Below, in pieces: positions 1-9,868 of a stretch of DNA of 57,792 nt. The stretch's first letter is position 1; each line of letters starts with the position of its first letter. This DNA is from Atopobiaceae bacterium (GTDB lineage: Bacteria; Actinomycetota; Coriobacteriia; Coriobacteriales; Atopobiaceae). The notes below the pieces were generated by a model. That model worked only from the letters and a program-made list of their open reading frames with translations. It ran no database searches and was not told the DNA's origin. The position numbers and the translations under genes were made by a program. The stretch spans positions 90,302 through 148,093 of the forward strand of contig JAFWKQ010000034.1 of NCBI GenBank assembly GCA_017545665.1, written 5' to 3'.

Positions 1-2
1 AC

Positions 3-254
3 GAAATTGGCAAACCGAGCACGACGTACTGCCCCCAAGGACACGCTGGCATAGGCAATAGACCGGGATGGATAATTCCGTCTCCGTCGTTCTACCTCTG
101 CGAGGACGATCCCAACACGCTGTATTGGGTTGACTACACCAAGCCTGAGGCACCTGTTCTCGATAAAAGTGTTACCAAAGAGAGTCCCTTAAGGCGCCTG
201 GACGGAGAGCCGAAGAAGGATGAGTTCCGCACAGAAGGAGACCAAACGGCCTAA
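3..254 (+). CDS. C-terminal part of an unknown protein (5' end outside window)
   Basis: An open frame enters from the left edge and ends with TAA, giving the last 83 residues of a protein whose start is not in the window. The sequence has no motif I recognise. It contains the stretch TYCPQGHAG, a run FYLCEDDPNTLYWVDY with two aromatic clusters, and a charged Lys/Glu/Asp-rich end. The stop overlaps the last bases of the convergent gene on the opposite strand by 4 bp, which supports both reading frames being real. It may belong to the same accessory cluster as the zinc-ribbon genes that follow. Function unknown. Confidence 0.5.
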   Translation, partial: EIGKPSTTYCPQGHAGIGNRPGWIIPSPSFYLCEDDPNTLYWVDYTKPEAPVLDKSVTKESPLRRLDGEPKKDEFRTEGDQTA

Positions 255-964
255 TAGACCTCGATCTCGTCTATGCGCAGGGGTATTGCGTCTCCTCCAG
301 CAGGCTCGTACACACCATACGCCAATAGACGCAGGGACCTGGTCCTTATGCCCTCGTCACCGAAGTCCATCTTCAGCCAGTGACCAGACAAGGTGTCCGC
401 CTCGACGTATTCCTTTTTAAGAATCGTCCCATCATCAAACGCAATCGCCAACGCACCGATGCGCTTGGATTTCCTGAGCGTCTCCGCCGAGGTATAGTCA
501 CCGCACAATAGACGAACACCGTGAACCTTTTGATTTTCTGCAGCGGCGAGCCTTATGCAAATCGCGTCCGAGTCGACGTTGTTCAACGACTCAATTGGCG
601 TGACGTTACTCCCCTCCTGCCAATACGTAAAGATGCGTCCGTCCGCAAGCAAAGACACGTCGTGCCCCTCTTCGTAATTGCTCGCGGCAACTTCGGCGAA
701 CGCCTTGTTGGACAGGGGAAATCGATCCGTAATCAGTCGGTTTGCCAAACAGTGCGTCCAAACCACGTTATTGACGATGAGTCCCGTAACCGTAAGCCCA
801 ACAACCGCCGAAACGGCTATTACGATCCTTTTTTGGCCACGGTGTACCGCTCTTAGATTGAGTCCGTCATGAGGGTCCGAGGGCAAGAATGATCCGCATT
901 CGGGACAAAAGTACTCGTCTGAATTAACATGAGTCGCACAGTGTGGGCAAATGAGCGTCGCCAT
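251..964 (-). CDS. Zinc-ribbon membrane protein with NADase-type glycan-binding-like domain
   Basis: 237 residues from the ATG at 964, which has an AAGGAA ribosome-binding site; the longer upstream frame lacks such a site. Residues about 4-24 form a zinc ribbon (CPHC and CPEC pairs). A single transmembrane helix lies near residues 45-65, and the rest is predicted extracytoplasmic. The distal domain has the pattern DGRIFTYWQEG, then KVHGVRLLCGDY and a beta-rich tail, resembling the NADase-type glycan-binding (discoidin-like) domain attached to zinc ribbons in many Gram-positive bacteria. It is divergent from the next zinc-ribbon gene with about 150 bp between them. Role unknown; a ligand-sensing surface protein is the likeliest reading. 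Confidence 0.7.
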   Translation of the reverse strand: MATLICPHCATHVNSDEYFCPECGSFLPSDPHDGLNLRAVHRGQKRIVIAVSAVVGLTVTGLIVNNVVWTHCLANRLITDRFPLSNKAFAEVAASNYEEGHDVSLLADGRIFTYWQEGSNVTPIESLNNVDSDAICIRLAAAENQKVHGVRLLCGDYTSAETLRKSKRIGALAIAFDDGTILKKEYVEADTLSGHWLKMDFGDEGIRTRSLRLLAYGVYEPAGGDAIPLRIDEIEVY

Positions 965-1112
965 AGCACGTTCCTTTCTTGTACAAGGAATTACATTATG
1001 CCGCACTAAAGTTGGAAACGTTGCACAATTTAAGATAATGATTTCTGTTAGCATATACGGGGTTTCTGAAGGATTAAACGCGGCCTTTGGCAAAAGGAGT
1101 GGTTGATTCGGT

Positions 1113-1988
1113 ATGGATTATAGAGTTTGCCCCCATTGCAATGCGTATAACCAACGCGGCATCTCGTTCTGCATCAATTGTGGGGCGCTTCTGCCCCTCG
1201 ATAAGAAGTCTGAGAAGACCGAAGGCCCCTTAGCCAAACCGCTTGTTGCGACGGCGACTCACGAGGAGCGTCCATCAAGGGAACCCAGTGTGCCGAATGG
1301 CACAGAGGCGCTATCTCCAGGCAGCGTATTCAAGCTCGAGAACATAGTATTCGAAGCGTCCGCGTATATGGCGCCAACACCTCAACAGCAACCTGAGCAA
1401 CGTGCCGACATATCCGCGAATGAGCCTAACGGCAAATCCGCGCAGACTCCCAGTGCGAGAACGACCGCAAACAAAGCTGCTAGCGCCAAAGCCACAAGCC
1501 ACGCAAAAGAGCCGCAGGTATCTCCGATGCGAGCAGAGTTCGAGCCTCTTGCTGGCTCTGGCTTTGAAACCGCGCTAAGCCAGGCAAACGACTCAATGAG
1601 AACTCTGTACCTATCCATAATGAATTATGTTTTTAACCTTCCGTATGAGGTCTCCTTTGGACCAAGGAGCCACCACACGACGTTCGAGCTCGTTAACAGC
1701 AAAGGCAACGTCACCGTGTTCGGATCGGTTCGCCAACCCACCAAAACGTACATTGCCTTGAATCTAAAACCAGGCGACAGGGGCTTTGCCTATGGCAAGG
1801 AAGGGGCGGACCTTGCCCCAAAAGAGGAGAGCCCAAACAAGCTCTTTCGCAACGTAAAGGGCGTTGGCCACTGGGGTGCAGGCAACCTAGAGGTTAGGCT
1901 CACGCCAAAGAACACGCCAAGCGGCACGCTAACCGACGAGGTGCAAGAGGCCATTGACGACGCCGTGCGAGCCGCATACGGCAAATAG
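1113..1988 (+). CDS. Zinc-ribbon protein with DUF5655-like C-terminal domain
   Basis: 291 residues. The N-terminus is a two-pair cysteine zinc ribbon (CPHC ... CINC, residues 6-25). A low-complexity Ala/Pro/Ser/Glu linker spans about residues 30-140. The C-terminal 145 residues (SMRTLYLSIMNYVF, then a conserved FGPRSHHTTF and GVGHWGAGNLEV) match the pattern of DUF5655, a domain often found in predicted transport or restriction-associated proteins. There is no membrane segment. The start follows AAGGAG with a longish spacer. It lies between two other zinc-ribbon genes and probably works with them. The domain assignment is from pattern memory and has not been tested by a profile search. Confidence 0.65.
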   Translation: MDYRVCPHCNAYNQRGISFCINCGALLPLDKKSEKTEGPLAKPLVATATHEERPSREPSVPNGTEALSPGSVFKLENIVFEASAYMAPTPQQQPEQRADISANEPNGKSAQTPSARTTANKAASAKATSHAKEPQVSPMRAEFEPLAGSGFETALSQANDSMRTLYLSIMNYVFNLPYEVSFGPRSHHTTFELVNSKGNVTVFGSVRQPTKTYIALNLKPGDRGFAYGKEGADLAPKEESPNKLFRNVKGVGHWGAGNLEVRLTPKNTPSGTLTDEVQEAIDDAVRAAYGK

Positions 1989-2110
1989 GGCAGCACCAAT
2001 AGCTCGTAGCCCCCATGACTCTTTCATACGCCGTTGCACAACTACCCCATATCGCAAGTTACTACAATGTTTGACGTAAGTCAGACGAAAGTGAACGGAA
2101 GTGAGCTGCC

Positions 2111-2704
2111 ATGCAAACATGTCGACACTGTGGATGCGAGAACCCAGACGGCCTCTCATTCTGTATAGATTGTGGTGAGCGTCTCTTTACTACGCCCGAG
2201 CCGAAGCCCGAGCCGAAGCCCGAGCCGAAGCCAAAGCCGAAGCCCGAGCCAAAGCCGAAGCCCGAGCCGAAGCCCGAGCCAAAGCCGAAGCCCGAGCCGA
2301 AGCCCGAGCCGAAGCCCGAGCCAAAGCCCGAGCCGAAGCCGAAGCCCGAGCCGAAGCCTTCCTATACGTACACGCCGAGGACGAAGCCCGAGCCCGAGCC
2401 CGAGCCTTCCTATACGTACACGCCGAGGACGAAGCCCGAGCCCGAGCCCGAGCCCGAGCCTTCCTATACGTACTCGCCCAAGCCCTCCTATACGATAAGT
2501 CAGCAGTCTACGACGACGCAGTCTTACTACAAGCCCACCGAACAGGTCACAGAGGATGCGTCTTCATATACTCCCAGCACTAGTGGTAACTCCTCAACAG
2601 AAACGGGCTGTCGTACCTATCTCATACGCTTCCTCATAGGGTTTATCGTGCTCTACATAATCAGCCTAATGTGGAATTGCGCGATGAGCTCGATATATGG
2701 CTAA
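2111..2704 (+). CDS. Zinc-ribbon protein with Pro-Glu/Pro-Lys repeat tract and C-terminal membrane anchor
   Basis: 197 residues. Zinc ribbon at residues 4-22 (CRHC, CIDC). Residues about 30-120 are a repetitive PEPKPKP tract interrupted by a [12 protein letters not shown] motif present in near-identical copies, coded by reiterated GAGCCGAAGCCC units. A Ser/Thr-rich linker follows and a single hydrophobic helix (about residues 172-190) closes the protein. The tract is likely an extended spacer and its DNA is prone to slippage length change. The ribosome-binding site is weak (GAAGTGAG). Third zinc-ribbon protein in a row; function unknown. Confidence 0.65.
   Translation: MQTCRHCGCENPDGLSFCIDCGERLFTTPEPKPEPKPEPKPKPKPEPKPKPEPKPEPKPKPEPKPEPKPEPKPEPKPKPEPKPSYTYTPRTKPEPEPEPSYTYTPRTKPEPEPEPEPSYTYSPKPSYTISQQSTTTQSYYKPTEQVTEDASSYTPSTSGNSSTETGCRTYLIRFLIGFIVLYIISLMWNCAMSSIYG
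2198..2480 (+). repeat. Reiterated GAGCCGAAGCCC tract inside a coding region
   Basis: In-frame 6/12-bp reiterations coding for Pro-Glu and Pro-Lys pairs, followed by three longer [16 protein letters not shown] units. Units are multiples of three, so copy-number change would alter spacer length without breaking the frame. Confidence 0.8.
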
Positions 2705-2829
2705 AGATGTTTCGCCCTGCTTCCCCATCCGTATGTTTGGGACAATGCCATTACAACGTAAGGCGCAAGCGTTCAATGCATGTATTAGCCAGTTCTAGAC
2801 AACTCAACCAATTATATTAAGGGAGCACA

Positions 2830-5800
2830 GTGTACGAAAGAGATCAGGTGGCTTCGGCCGTACAGAACCTTGTAGAACGCGCAATAGACGCGTGCAAAAG
2901 CGGCAATTCCACACTTGCCTTGCCCTATGCAGGCAGAGCCGCAAGCATGGCAGAGCAAATCATGCACAAACAGGGCACCATCAAGGCACAAGAGACATAC
3001 GCCAACACGCTTTACACCTTAGGTGTGGCATTACTAAAGGCAAACAACACGGAGGGAGCTTCCGGCTTTTTGGAGGAATGCCTTCAAATCAGGGAGCGCA
3101 TAGACGCGGGGCTTGGAACAACAGAGACTAAGGACGCTGTAGCAGACACATGCTATCAATTGGGAATGACAGGTGACCAGCCAAACCTCTTCCGCAGCCT
3201 TCGCATGCGCGAGGAGCTTGCGGACGAGCTGCGCACCGAAGAGGCCCGTCGCGAGTTGGCCGACGCGTATCTTGGCATTAGCGAGCTCGGCGGAACCATG
3301 CTGTACGCGAGTGACGCCGAAATGTACCTGTATCGTTACCTGGATATTCTCGCCCAAATCGCTCTTGAGTCTCGTACAAAGAACGCCTCGCAGGCATACA
3401 GGTACAGCACATACGCAGCCGTACGCAAGAAGGTAAAAGAGACGGACGACAAGGTATACGCCAACAGGCTGATTTACAAATACCTTGACTTGCGCAAAGA
3501 GGTTGTACTCAACATAGCCGACAAGGCGCAATGGGGTCAGCTTATAACCGACGCCATCTCCTTCTTGAGTAAAGACGTCCTTACGGTAAGTGCCAATGAA
3601 AACAGCACCCTTGTTGGATGGTTTTTAGCAACCGTAAACGGAGTAGCGTGCGGAAGCATACCAATATGGACTGCGGACGACCTTGGCAATGCGTTGCATA
3701 CGATGTCCAAAACGGCATCTCTTGCTGCGGCACAAGACGCAGCCCTACGACTCAGTGAGTCTCGCGTAAAACTTGCCTATTGTGTCTCGTGTAAGAATCA
3801 GGATGCCGAGTCAGCGGAGAGCCTTAAACATATACTTTTTGACTATAGGGATATGTGCATACTCTATGAAAACGACTCCTTCTCCTACCTGCTTCAGCAC
3901 CTCTACCAAAAGCATCTTGAAGACTCAGGTGACGTCATCACGGCGATCGCTTTAGCAGACGCCCATGCCAAGGAATACACCTATATAAATGCCTGGCCAT
4001 ATCTCCAACTGTCAGACTACGTATTTACCATGCAGAAGGACAAGAACACGACACAACACTTGCAAAAGGCGCTCAGACGTTTTGCAAGGTACTTAAACAC
4101 TGTCGCAAAACGGCAAGGGGAGAAGGCTCAGTTACAGTCAACCGATGGAATAGGGGACCAGATCACGCTCTTCCTCAATGCCTCCAGTCGGTATGCCTGC
4201 TCCTATGCCCCCAAAGACGCGGCTCGCGTTTTTGGGGATGAAACCATCGATACCATACGACTCATCGTTAGGTCGTTTACTGACAGAGCGTATGCAAGCA
4301 CCGTACTCCTTCCCCAGTATTTGGATTTGCGCACCGATCTTGCGTTTGCCTCAAACGATGAGACGGCATGGACTAAGTTTACGTCCGACGTCTCGCTGCT
4401 GCTCAGCGATGCATCCCATGCTAACCAGGTTATAGTCACCGCCACCGAACCCATGTTGCAATGGTCAAGAAAGCTATTCTCGCGCCTTCAGTCCAATGGG
4501 GTTCCGCAAATTGCCTTGCAGGTGTGCGCAGTTCTGTTTGCAACGTTCTCGTCCTATGGCAATACGCGGAACAGCAACGCCTGGGATTCCGCTACCGCAG
4601 AGTACTACACCATGCAAGTGAAGTTGCGCGAGAGAGTCGCAGACATGTCCAATACCGAGACGGCAACACGGGCATTCAAAAACGCAATACTTTCTGCATC
4701 CAATAGCAGCGTGGGACGGTCATGCGCCTATGAGACTTGTCTGAATCTGGGAAAGGGCTACGTTCGGGGCGCCGGTTCCCTTGCTACGGTTGGAGCACTT
4801 GCAGATTCATGCGAAAGCCTCATGAAGCAAATGTGGCCCAAAAGCGCTGCGATCGACCTCGCGTGGATGAATCTCGCGTTGTGCACGCGCATCGATGCCC
4901 AGGAGCGCTCCGATCAATCCCAAGCGCGCGTCCGAAAGGCGGTGACGCTATGCGGAAACACGTTGGAAGAGCTCGCGAAGTGTCATAACCGCAAAGCCGA
5001 CTTCAAGTACGTGAACGACGTGGAATTGCGCATAATCCAGTATCTGGACCTTGAGCACCAACTATTGCGCGAGCAGAGGTCGCCAAGCATGGCGATTTCC
5101 TTTTCGGACGAGACTTTCAATAGACTGCAAGGCACAATGGCAACGCTCGACGACAAGCTCCTGGCGAATCGCATTGCATATGACTATCTAACCAAAGTTG
5201 CGGCACTCGTACGCAAAAGTCCAAGCGACGAGGCCGCCTGGGAACGCCTTGCGCAAGAGGCCGTTACCCTTGCCGAAATGTTGCCGTTGAACGACGCCAA
5301 AAAACAAGGCATCATGACGTGGTGCAAGGAGATGTGTCAATCGCTTGTGGACAACGAGGCTCCCCTCTTTGGCATTCGGGCAATTGCGCTCGCCTTCGCA
5401 CACATTGCCGCCTTGGCAAGGGCGAGCAACGAAAGTACCGCCTGTACGCTATTGGTAAAAATGGAAGCCAATCTTATTGACAAGGGTGCCAGCACCTTTG
5501 CAGACGCAAACAACAGAAACGAGTTTTCCGTAAGTATGCTTGCTGAAAGCATGGCCTACCTAGCTGATGAGGATACATCACGCATCCTCAACGAGCTCGA
5601 TAAGTCGGATACCGTCGATTCGCAGACGTTGGTGGGATCCCTCACACTCGCGCCCCTCAAGGCCGGCGCATCCCTTGCCAGGCAAATCAATTTGTTCGAA
5701 CAAGGAAACACGGAAATCAAGGAAAGAGCGAAAACACTCCTTCAAAAAGGGCTCGCCCTTGTTGAGGAAGTGTCCTCACAGCACTCCGGTGACGCAAAGG

Positions 5801-6264
5801 AAGTGCGTACGCAAAGGGCTAGAGTCAAAGCCGAGTACGAGCTTGGTAGGGTTCTTTGGTCACTCTCAATGAACGATCTGAACTATATTGGCCAAGCCAA
5901 AACGCGCTGGATAGATTGCGCAAACCATGGTAGCGCGTTGGTGTTTGCCGCCAAGAAGGATATTAGGGCAGCTAACTGGTATGTTGCCATCCTAAGCAAT
6001 ATCCAGCACGACCTCTGCGACTTTGTTGCCGCCGATACGTATAGGCTCCATGCTGACGCCGTAAAGGTAACACGGCATATAATAAAGTGCTATGAGGAAG
6101 TTGCCAAAGAATTCAAAAACGCGACCATTCAGACAGAATATGTGGACGCCCTCTCATGCGCCAAAACCATACTGAAGGCAAGGGGCAGCCACTATTTCCG
6201 CAAGGAAAGCGCTCGAATAGACGCCAAGTTGCGCACCGCCACAAACGCCTTGAAGTCATTGTAG
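2830..6264 (+). CDS. Large TPR-like alpha-helical repeat protein
   Basis: 1144 residues from a GTG preceded by AAGGGAG. Almost entirely helical, with recurring TPR-like pairs: an Ala-rich opening (YAGRAASMAEQ ... YANTLYTLGVALLKANN) and later segments with a recurring YLDLR or YLDLE motif near residues 220, 500 and 735. There is no signal peptide, membrane segment or recognisable enzymatic motif. It reads as a cytoplasmic scaffold or sensor. The next gene, a membrane protein with Rossmann and RyR-type domains, starts 54 bp downstream on the same strand, so the two are probably co-transcribed. Codon use is visibly less GC-rich than in genes from about 9.8 kb onwards, which suggests horizontal acquisition. 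Confidence 0.7.
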   Translation: MYERDQVASAVQNLVERAIDACKSGNSTLALPYAGRAASMAEQIMHKQGTIKAQETYANTLYTLGVALLKANNTEGASGFLEECLQIRERIDAGLGTTETKDAVADTCYQLGMTGDQPNLFRSLRMREELADELRTEEARRELADAYLGISELGGTMLYASDAEMYLYRYLDILAQIALESRTKNASQAYRYSTYAAVRKKVKETDDKVYANRLIYKYLDLRKEVVLNIADKAQWGQLITDAISFLSKDVLTVSANENSTLVGWFLATVNGVACGSIPIWTADDLGNALHTMSKTASLAAAQDAALRLSESRVKLAYCVSCKNQDAESAESLKHILFDYRDMCILYENDSFSYLLQHLYQKHLEDSGDVITAIALADAHAKEYTYINAWPYLQLSDYVFTMQKDKNTTQHLQKALRRFARYLNTVAKRQGEKAQLQSTDGIGDQITLFLNASSRYACSYAPKDAARVFGDETIDTIRLIVRSFTDRAYASTVLLPQYLDLRTDLAFASNDETAWTKFTSDVSLLLSDASHANQVIVTATEPMLQWSRKLFSRLQSNGVPQIALQVCAVLFATFSSYGNTRNSNAWDSATAEYYTMQVKLRERVADMSNTETATRAFKNAILSASNSSVGRSCAYETCLNLGKGYVRGAGSLATVGALADSCESLMKQMWPKSAAIDLAWMNLALCTRIDAQERSDQSQARVRKAVTLCGNTLEELAKCHNRKADFKYVNDVELRIIQYLDLEHQLLREQRSPSMAISFSDETFNRLQGTMATLDDKLLANRIAYDYLTKVAALVRKSPSDEAAWERLAQEAVTLAEMLPLNDAKKQGIMTWCKEMCQSLVDNEAPLFGIRAIALAFAHIAALARASNESTACTLLVKMEANLIDKGASTFADANNRNEFSVSMLAESMAYLADEDTSRILNELDKSDTVDSQTLVGSLTLAPLKAGASLARQINLFEQGNTEIKERAKTLLQKGLALVEEVSSQHSGDAKEVRTQRARVKAEYELGRVLWSLSMNDLNYIGQAKTRWIDCANHGSALVFAAKKDIRAANWYVAILSNIQHDLCDFVAADTYRLHADAVKVTRHIIKCYEEVAKEFKNATIQTEYVDALSCAKTILKARGSHYFRKESARIDAKLRTATNALKSL

Positions 6265-6318
6265 GAGCGCCAACGTTTACCGTAGTCCGTACCGTCTTCC
6301 GTTGCGAGGGAACATGCC

Positions 6319-8685
6319 ATGCACATTACCGCGTTCATTTGGCTATTCGGAACATTCGCACTCATCGCCCTTCTTTTTGCTACCGTCGCAAGCTTTGCAT
6401 CGAACGTGCGAAAGCGTGGATGGAGCGCCGCCATGGGCAAAGCGCTCAAATTCATTGTTCTTGCGGGAATAGTCGCCTTCTTCCTTCCCTATGTCCTTTC
6501 GGCCGAAAACATGGGGAACGCTCTGGAAGGGGTTGCCGTTTCGGCATATTCCCTCCTTCTTACCGTAAGCGTTCAGGCCCCCACAGGAGAAGTCATTGAA
6601 GTGGCTCACAAGGCACTGGAACCGCTTGGCTACTCTTGGCTTGCCTCCGTCTACGGCGTATTTGTGAACATCCTCGCCTTTGCCATGCCTTTCGTCGTTG
6701 TTACCACCGCAATCGGAAGACTGAGGCAGCGGCTGCAACACCTCAAGTTTTTGGTTCTTCGCAAGGATCACAGGGTCGTGTATGTGTTCTCCGACGTCAA
6801 CGATACGCAGGTGGCGCTCGCACGCGACATCCTGCTACACCGTGAAGAGGCCGCCCATATGGTTGCAATGGGAGAGCCCAAAAAAGACGTGCGCAATCGA
6901 GTTCAAGGCACGCGCCCACTCATCGTCTTTTGCGAGATGGACGAGCAGAGGCGCGAGGACAAGAGCACCCTCATCCAAGACATACGCGACCAGGGCAAGG
7001 GTGACGTTATCCTTGTTGAAGACAGTATGTGCAATTTGGTGGGCGAGCTTTCGAAGTTTGACAACATATACTGTTTTGTCTTTGGCGACGAGCATGCCCA
7101 AAACGTCGAGAAGACCGCAGAGCTCATTAACCGCATATGCAGCGAATCCGCGAATGCGTTCGTTTCTGGAAACGGGAACGAATTGGAGATCTATGCGCAT
7201 AAGTTCAGCGTATATTGCACGCATGAGAGCCAAGAGGACGAGCTCGTGTTCGACTCGCTTGCCCAACGCGATCCAACGCCTCGGAATCGACCGGAATACG
7301 CTGGCCTTTCGAGCGACGAGCTTCGTAGCCTTCAAGAGCGTATGCAAATCACGCGCAGCAACATTGAGGTACGCCTGGTATCTCTTACACAAGAGCGTGT
7401 GTTCGACGTTCTTACCCAGCATCCGCTTTATGACGTTCTAGACCCGCTTAGCCTTACGTCGCAAACGGATGTGAAGCCTCAAGAGCTCTGGGTTGTTATT
7501 GTCGGCCTTGGTCGCAATGGCTTGGAAGCGCTCAAAACAACCTATTGGATGGGACGACTCAGGGGCGTGTCACTTCATATACTGGGTATAGACGCCAGAG
7601 GACGAGCCATAGCCGAAGAGCTGCAGAGCGCATGTCCCGAAATGATGGCCGAATTGGGCGAGGACAAGCGCCCCGTGGTACGCATCGTAGAGGCAAGGAC
7701 CTTCACGCCCTCATTCACCCACGCGCTACAGACGCTGCCGCGGAACGCGTGTATATACGCCATGGTAACGCTCGGCAGCGATCAACTCGACCTCAACGTT
7801 GCCCTTGCGCTAAGACGCACATTCGACAATATGATTCTTACTGGCGCACTAAAGGACCGGGGTACCAAAAACCCCATGGTGCTGCCACTCATCAACGCGC
7901 ACGAAACCTTCAACGCTGCGGAACGGATGTCGTCAGACCGCCAGGAGTCATTCGACATCACGCCCTTTGGCCAGACAGACGACGTCTTCTCGTTCCATAA
8001 CATCGTCGTGGCGCCCTGGGAACACTATGCGATGTCCATGAACGGCGCGTACGACGAAGTGTGGGCAAAAGACGAGCCCAATACGCTGCGCGGGACGTCA
8101 GTATATATGGATTTTGATACGACCGCACGGGAATACTCCGAGTACGAAATCAAGAAGTTGTCAAATCGAACCTCCACAAGGCACATTCCCTATCGTCTTT
8201 GGTCGCTCGGTTTGGATCCGTCCTCACACTTTAATGCTACGGGCTCTTTCGAACAAAAGGACCTCACGAACGAGCGATGGCACAAGGCCCTCGGACTTGC
8301 CACGGCCCATGACGCAGACCTGTTGCTGCGACCCCAAAACAACGGCAGCAACAAAGAGACAAAGGCACAGCTGGATAGCCTGAGGAAGACATATCCCATT
8401 GTGTGTGCGCTCGCCGACTTGGAGCACGATCGCTGGGTGGCGTTCTATCGCTCGCAGGGATGGCGCGATCTCACGATTGAAGAGTGCCAGAAACTTGTCG
8501 ATATGGGAGTCATCTCCAAGCTGAGCGTGCACCAGAGCCCAAAGCTTCGGAGGCACTGTTACCTTTGCAACATCAGCACGTTGCTCGAGCGCGGCGTAGC
8601 CCTAAACGACGATCCGTTTGTATACGATCGCGCCGCAATCGTGGAGACGCAACGCATACTCTCTGGCAGCATCTTCCAGGGCTAG
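6319..8685 (+). CDS. Membrane protein with two Rossmann/RCK-like domains and a C-terminal RyR domain
   Basis: 788 residues. Three hydrophobic helices lie near 5-27, 42-61 and 108-131. A first Rossmann-like unit starts at about residue 151 (HRVVYVFSDVN) and a second contains GLGRNG at about 396-401, a dinucleotide-binding glycine motif. The C-terminal region holds LADLEHDRWVAFYRSQGW at about residue 698, the hallmark of bacterial RyR-repeat domains (LAxLEHxRW ... GW). The layout recalls RCK-gated channels, but no potassium selectivity filter is visible. Bacterial RyR domains have been linked by others to nucleotide-based conflict systems. With the TPR-like protein upstream it could form a ligand-gated membrane effector; that is inference. 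Confidence 0.75.
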   Translation: MHITAFIWLFGTFALIALLFATVASFASNVRKRGWSAAMGKALKFIVLAGIVAFFLPYVLSAENMGNALEGVAVSAYSLLLTVSVQAPTGEVIEVAHKALEPLGYSWLASVYGVFVNILAFAMPFVVVTTAIGRLRQRLQHLKFLVLRKDHRVVYVFSDVNDTQVALARDILLHREEAAHMVAMGEPKKDVRNRVQGTRPLIVFCEMDEQRREDKSTLIQDIRDQGKGDVILVEDSMCNLVGELSKFDNIYCFVFGDEHAQNVEKTAELINRICSESANAFVSGNGNELEIYAHKFSVYCTHESQEDELVFDSLAQRDPTPRNRPEYAGLSSDELRSLQERMQITRSNIEVRLVSLTQERVFDVLTQHPLYDVLDPLSLTSQTDVKPQELWVVIVGLGRNGLEALKTTYWMGRLRGVSLHILGIDARGRAIAEELQSACPEMMAELGEDKRPVVRIVEARTFTPSFTHALQTLPRNACIYAMVTLGSDQLDLNVALALRRTFDNMILTGALKDRGTKNPMVLPLINAHETFNAAERMSSDRQESFDITPFGQTDDVFSFHNIVVAPWEHYAMSMNGAYDEVWAKDEPNTLRGTSVYMDFDTTAREYSEYEIKKLSNRTSTRHIPYRLWSLGLDPSSHFNATGSFEQKDLTNERWHKALGLATAHDADLLLRPQNNGSNKETKAQLDSLRKTYPIVCALADLEHDRWVAFYRSQGWRDLTIEECQKLVDMGVISKLSVHQSPKLRRHCYLCNISTLLERGVALNDDPFVYDRAAIVETQRILSGSIFQG

Positions 8686-8713
8686 AGGTAAGCCAAGCGC
8701 TCTTCGTAAGGCG

Positions 8714-9703
8714 CTACGCGCCGTGTTGGAATAGTTGGACTTCGAATTTGGTTGACCCCATAACAACCACGTCTGATGGTAGAATCTCAACAGGCGTGCA
8801 GATGCGACCACCCGTAACGTCAGCAGGGCTTTCGACGACTATTGCTTCCTCGACTCCAGGGCGCTCGATGTAGGTACCATACCTGCCACCCAGCCCCTCC
8901 ACGTACCACTTTCCATCGCGCTCATTCATGAACATGCGTGCGTGCTCGAACGATACGGAGTTGTTCACGTCTGCCACGAAGTCGCCTTCGGTGCTTGGGA
9001 GCGAGCCGAATATTGTTCCCTCTGGCTCAAGCGTATGGCGTCTCCCCCGTATGATGCCTCGTATGATGCGTTGCACACCCATTTCCATAGGGGCGTCCTC
9101 GTCGAGGGCCGCTGCCTTTGGGTCCCATTCTTCGAGCAGGTAAATCCCGTATTGGGCATTGCAGAACTGAATCGTAAGATTTGCCGCTTGCTCCATGTCG
9201 CCCAAGAAGGCCGCTGTGGCATAGAGCGCGAGCGCCGTACTCGCACGGGCACGCATGCTCTCAAACTCCATGTCGCGAATGCTATCGAGCACGTTGTCGA
9301 ATATGTCGGCAGCGCAGGCATAGTCTTCCAGAGCGGCAATCATTATGTACGCGTAGTCCCTGGTTAGCAACTGCGCCACATGGGCATAGGCATCGGTTCC
9401 CGCGCGCATGCCCTCCCGCGTTCGCAAGGCCGAAACTATATCGGTCATAAGCATGGGGATGGAAACCTCAAGATGCTCGAGGGCCTCATAGGGAATGGTA
9501 CCGGGGAGCGATTTGGACACGTAGTCCGTAAGCTGCCGTTTGTCTCCTGGCCCCGCGGCAATCTGACGCGCGTTACGACGCTTCCTCCCCCACTTAACCC
9601 TTCTGTCGGCAAGAATAACCGCACTGGCCGCACGACGTCCTACCGAAAACTCTGTTTCGAGTATGGAAAAAAACACGTCAATAGGCGTGTCGTTCCTATT
9701 CAT
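8714..9703 (-). CDS. FHA-domain protein
   Basis: 329 residues, start preceded by GGGAGG. Residues 1-220 are helical and unrecognised. Residues about 226-325 form a forkhead-associated domain: a glycine-led first strand (IFGSLPS), the SVSFEHARMF segment (core S-x-x-H), WYVEGLGGRYGTYI (core GTYI), and a closing VVVMGSTKFEV. FHA domains bind phosphothreonine, although the usual Gly-Arg pair of the first loop is replaced by Gly-Ser. It converges on the RyR membrane gene with 28 bp between stops. No Ser/Thr kinase is in the window, so any phospho-partner must be coded elsewhere. Confidence 0.75.
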   Translation of the reverse strand: MNRNDTPIDVFFSILETEFSVGRRAASAVILADRRVKWGRKRRNARQIAAGPGDKRQLTDYVSKSLPGTIPYEALEHLEVSIPMLMTDIVSALRTREGMRAGTDAYAHVAQLLTRDYAYIMIAALEDYACAADIFDNVLDSIRDMEFESMRARASTALALYATAAFLGDMEQAANLTIQFCNAQYGIYLLEEWDPKAAALDEDAPMEMGVQRIIRGIIRGRRHTLEPEGTIFGSLPSTEGDFVADVNNSVSFEHARMFMNERDGKWYVEGLGGRYGTYIERPGVEEAIVVESPADVTGGRICTPVEILPSDVVVMGSTKFEVQLFQHGA

Positions 9704-9843
9704 ACCTGCCTCCCGCCTGAATTAAACTTCGTATGATTATACGTCTATGCTCCAAGTAGGTTTGGCGTCGTGACGCAGAGAACAACACAAACAAGATGGC
9801 GAGCACCCTGTCTCCCAACAATCTTTCGACGAAAAGCCTGCAG

Positions 9844-9864
9844 GGGGACAGGTCACTTGTAGGC
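9844..9864. repeat. Degenerate copy of the dispersed GACAGGTCACTTGTC element
   Basis: Partial match to the palindromic element also found at 18523-18597 and 21343-21376. It lies just downstream of the flavodoxin-like gene stop, consistent with a terminator remnant. Confidence 0.5.
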
Positions 9865-9868
9865 TATT

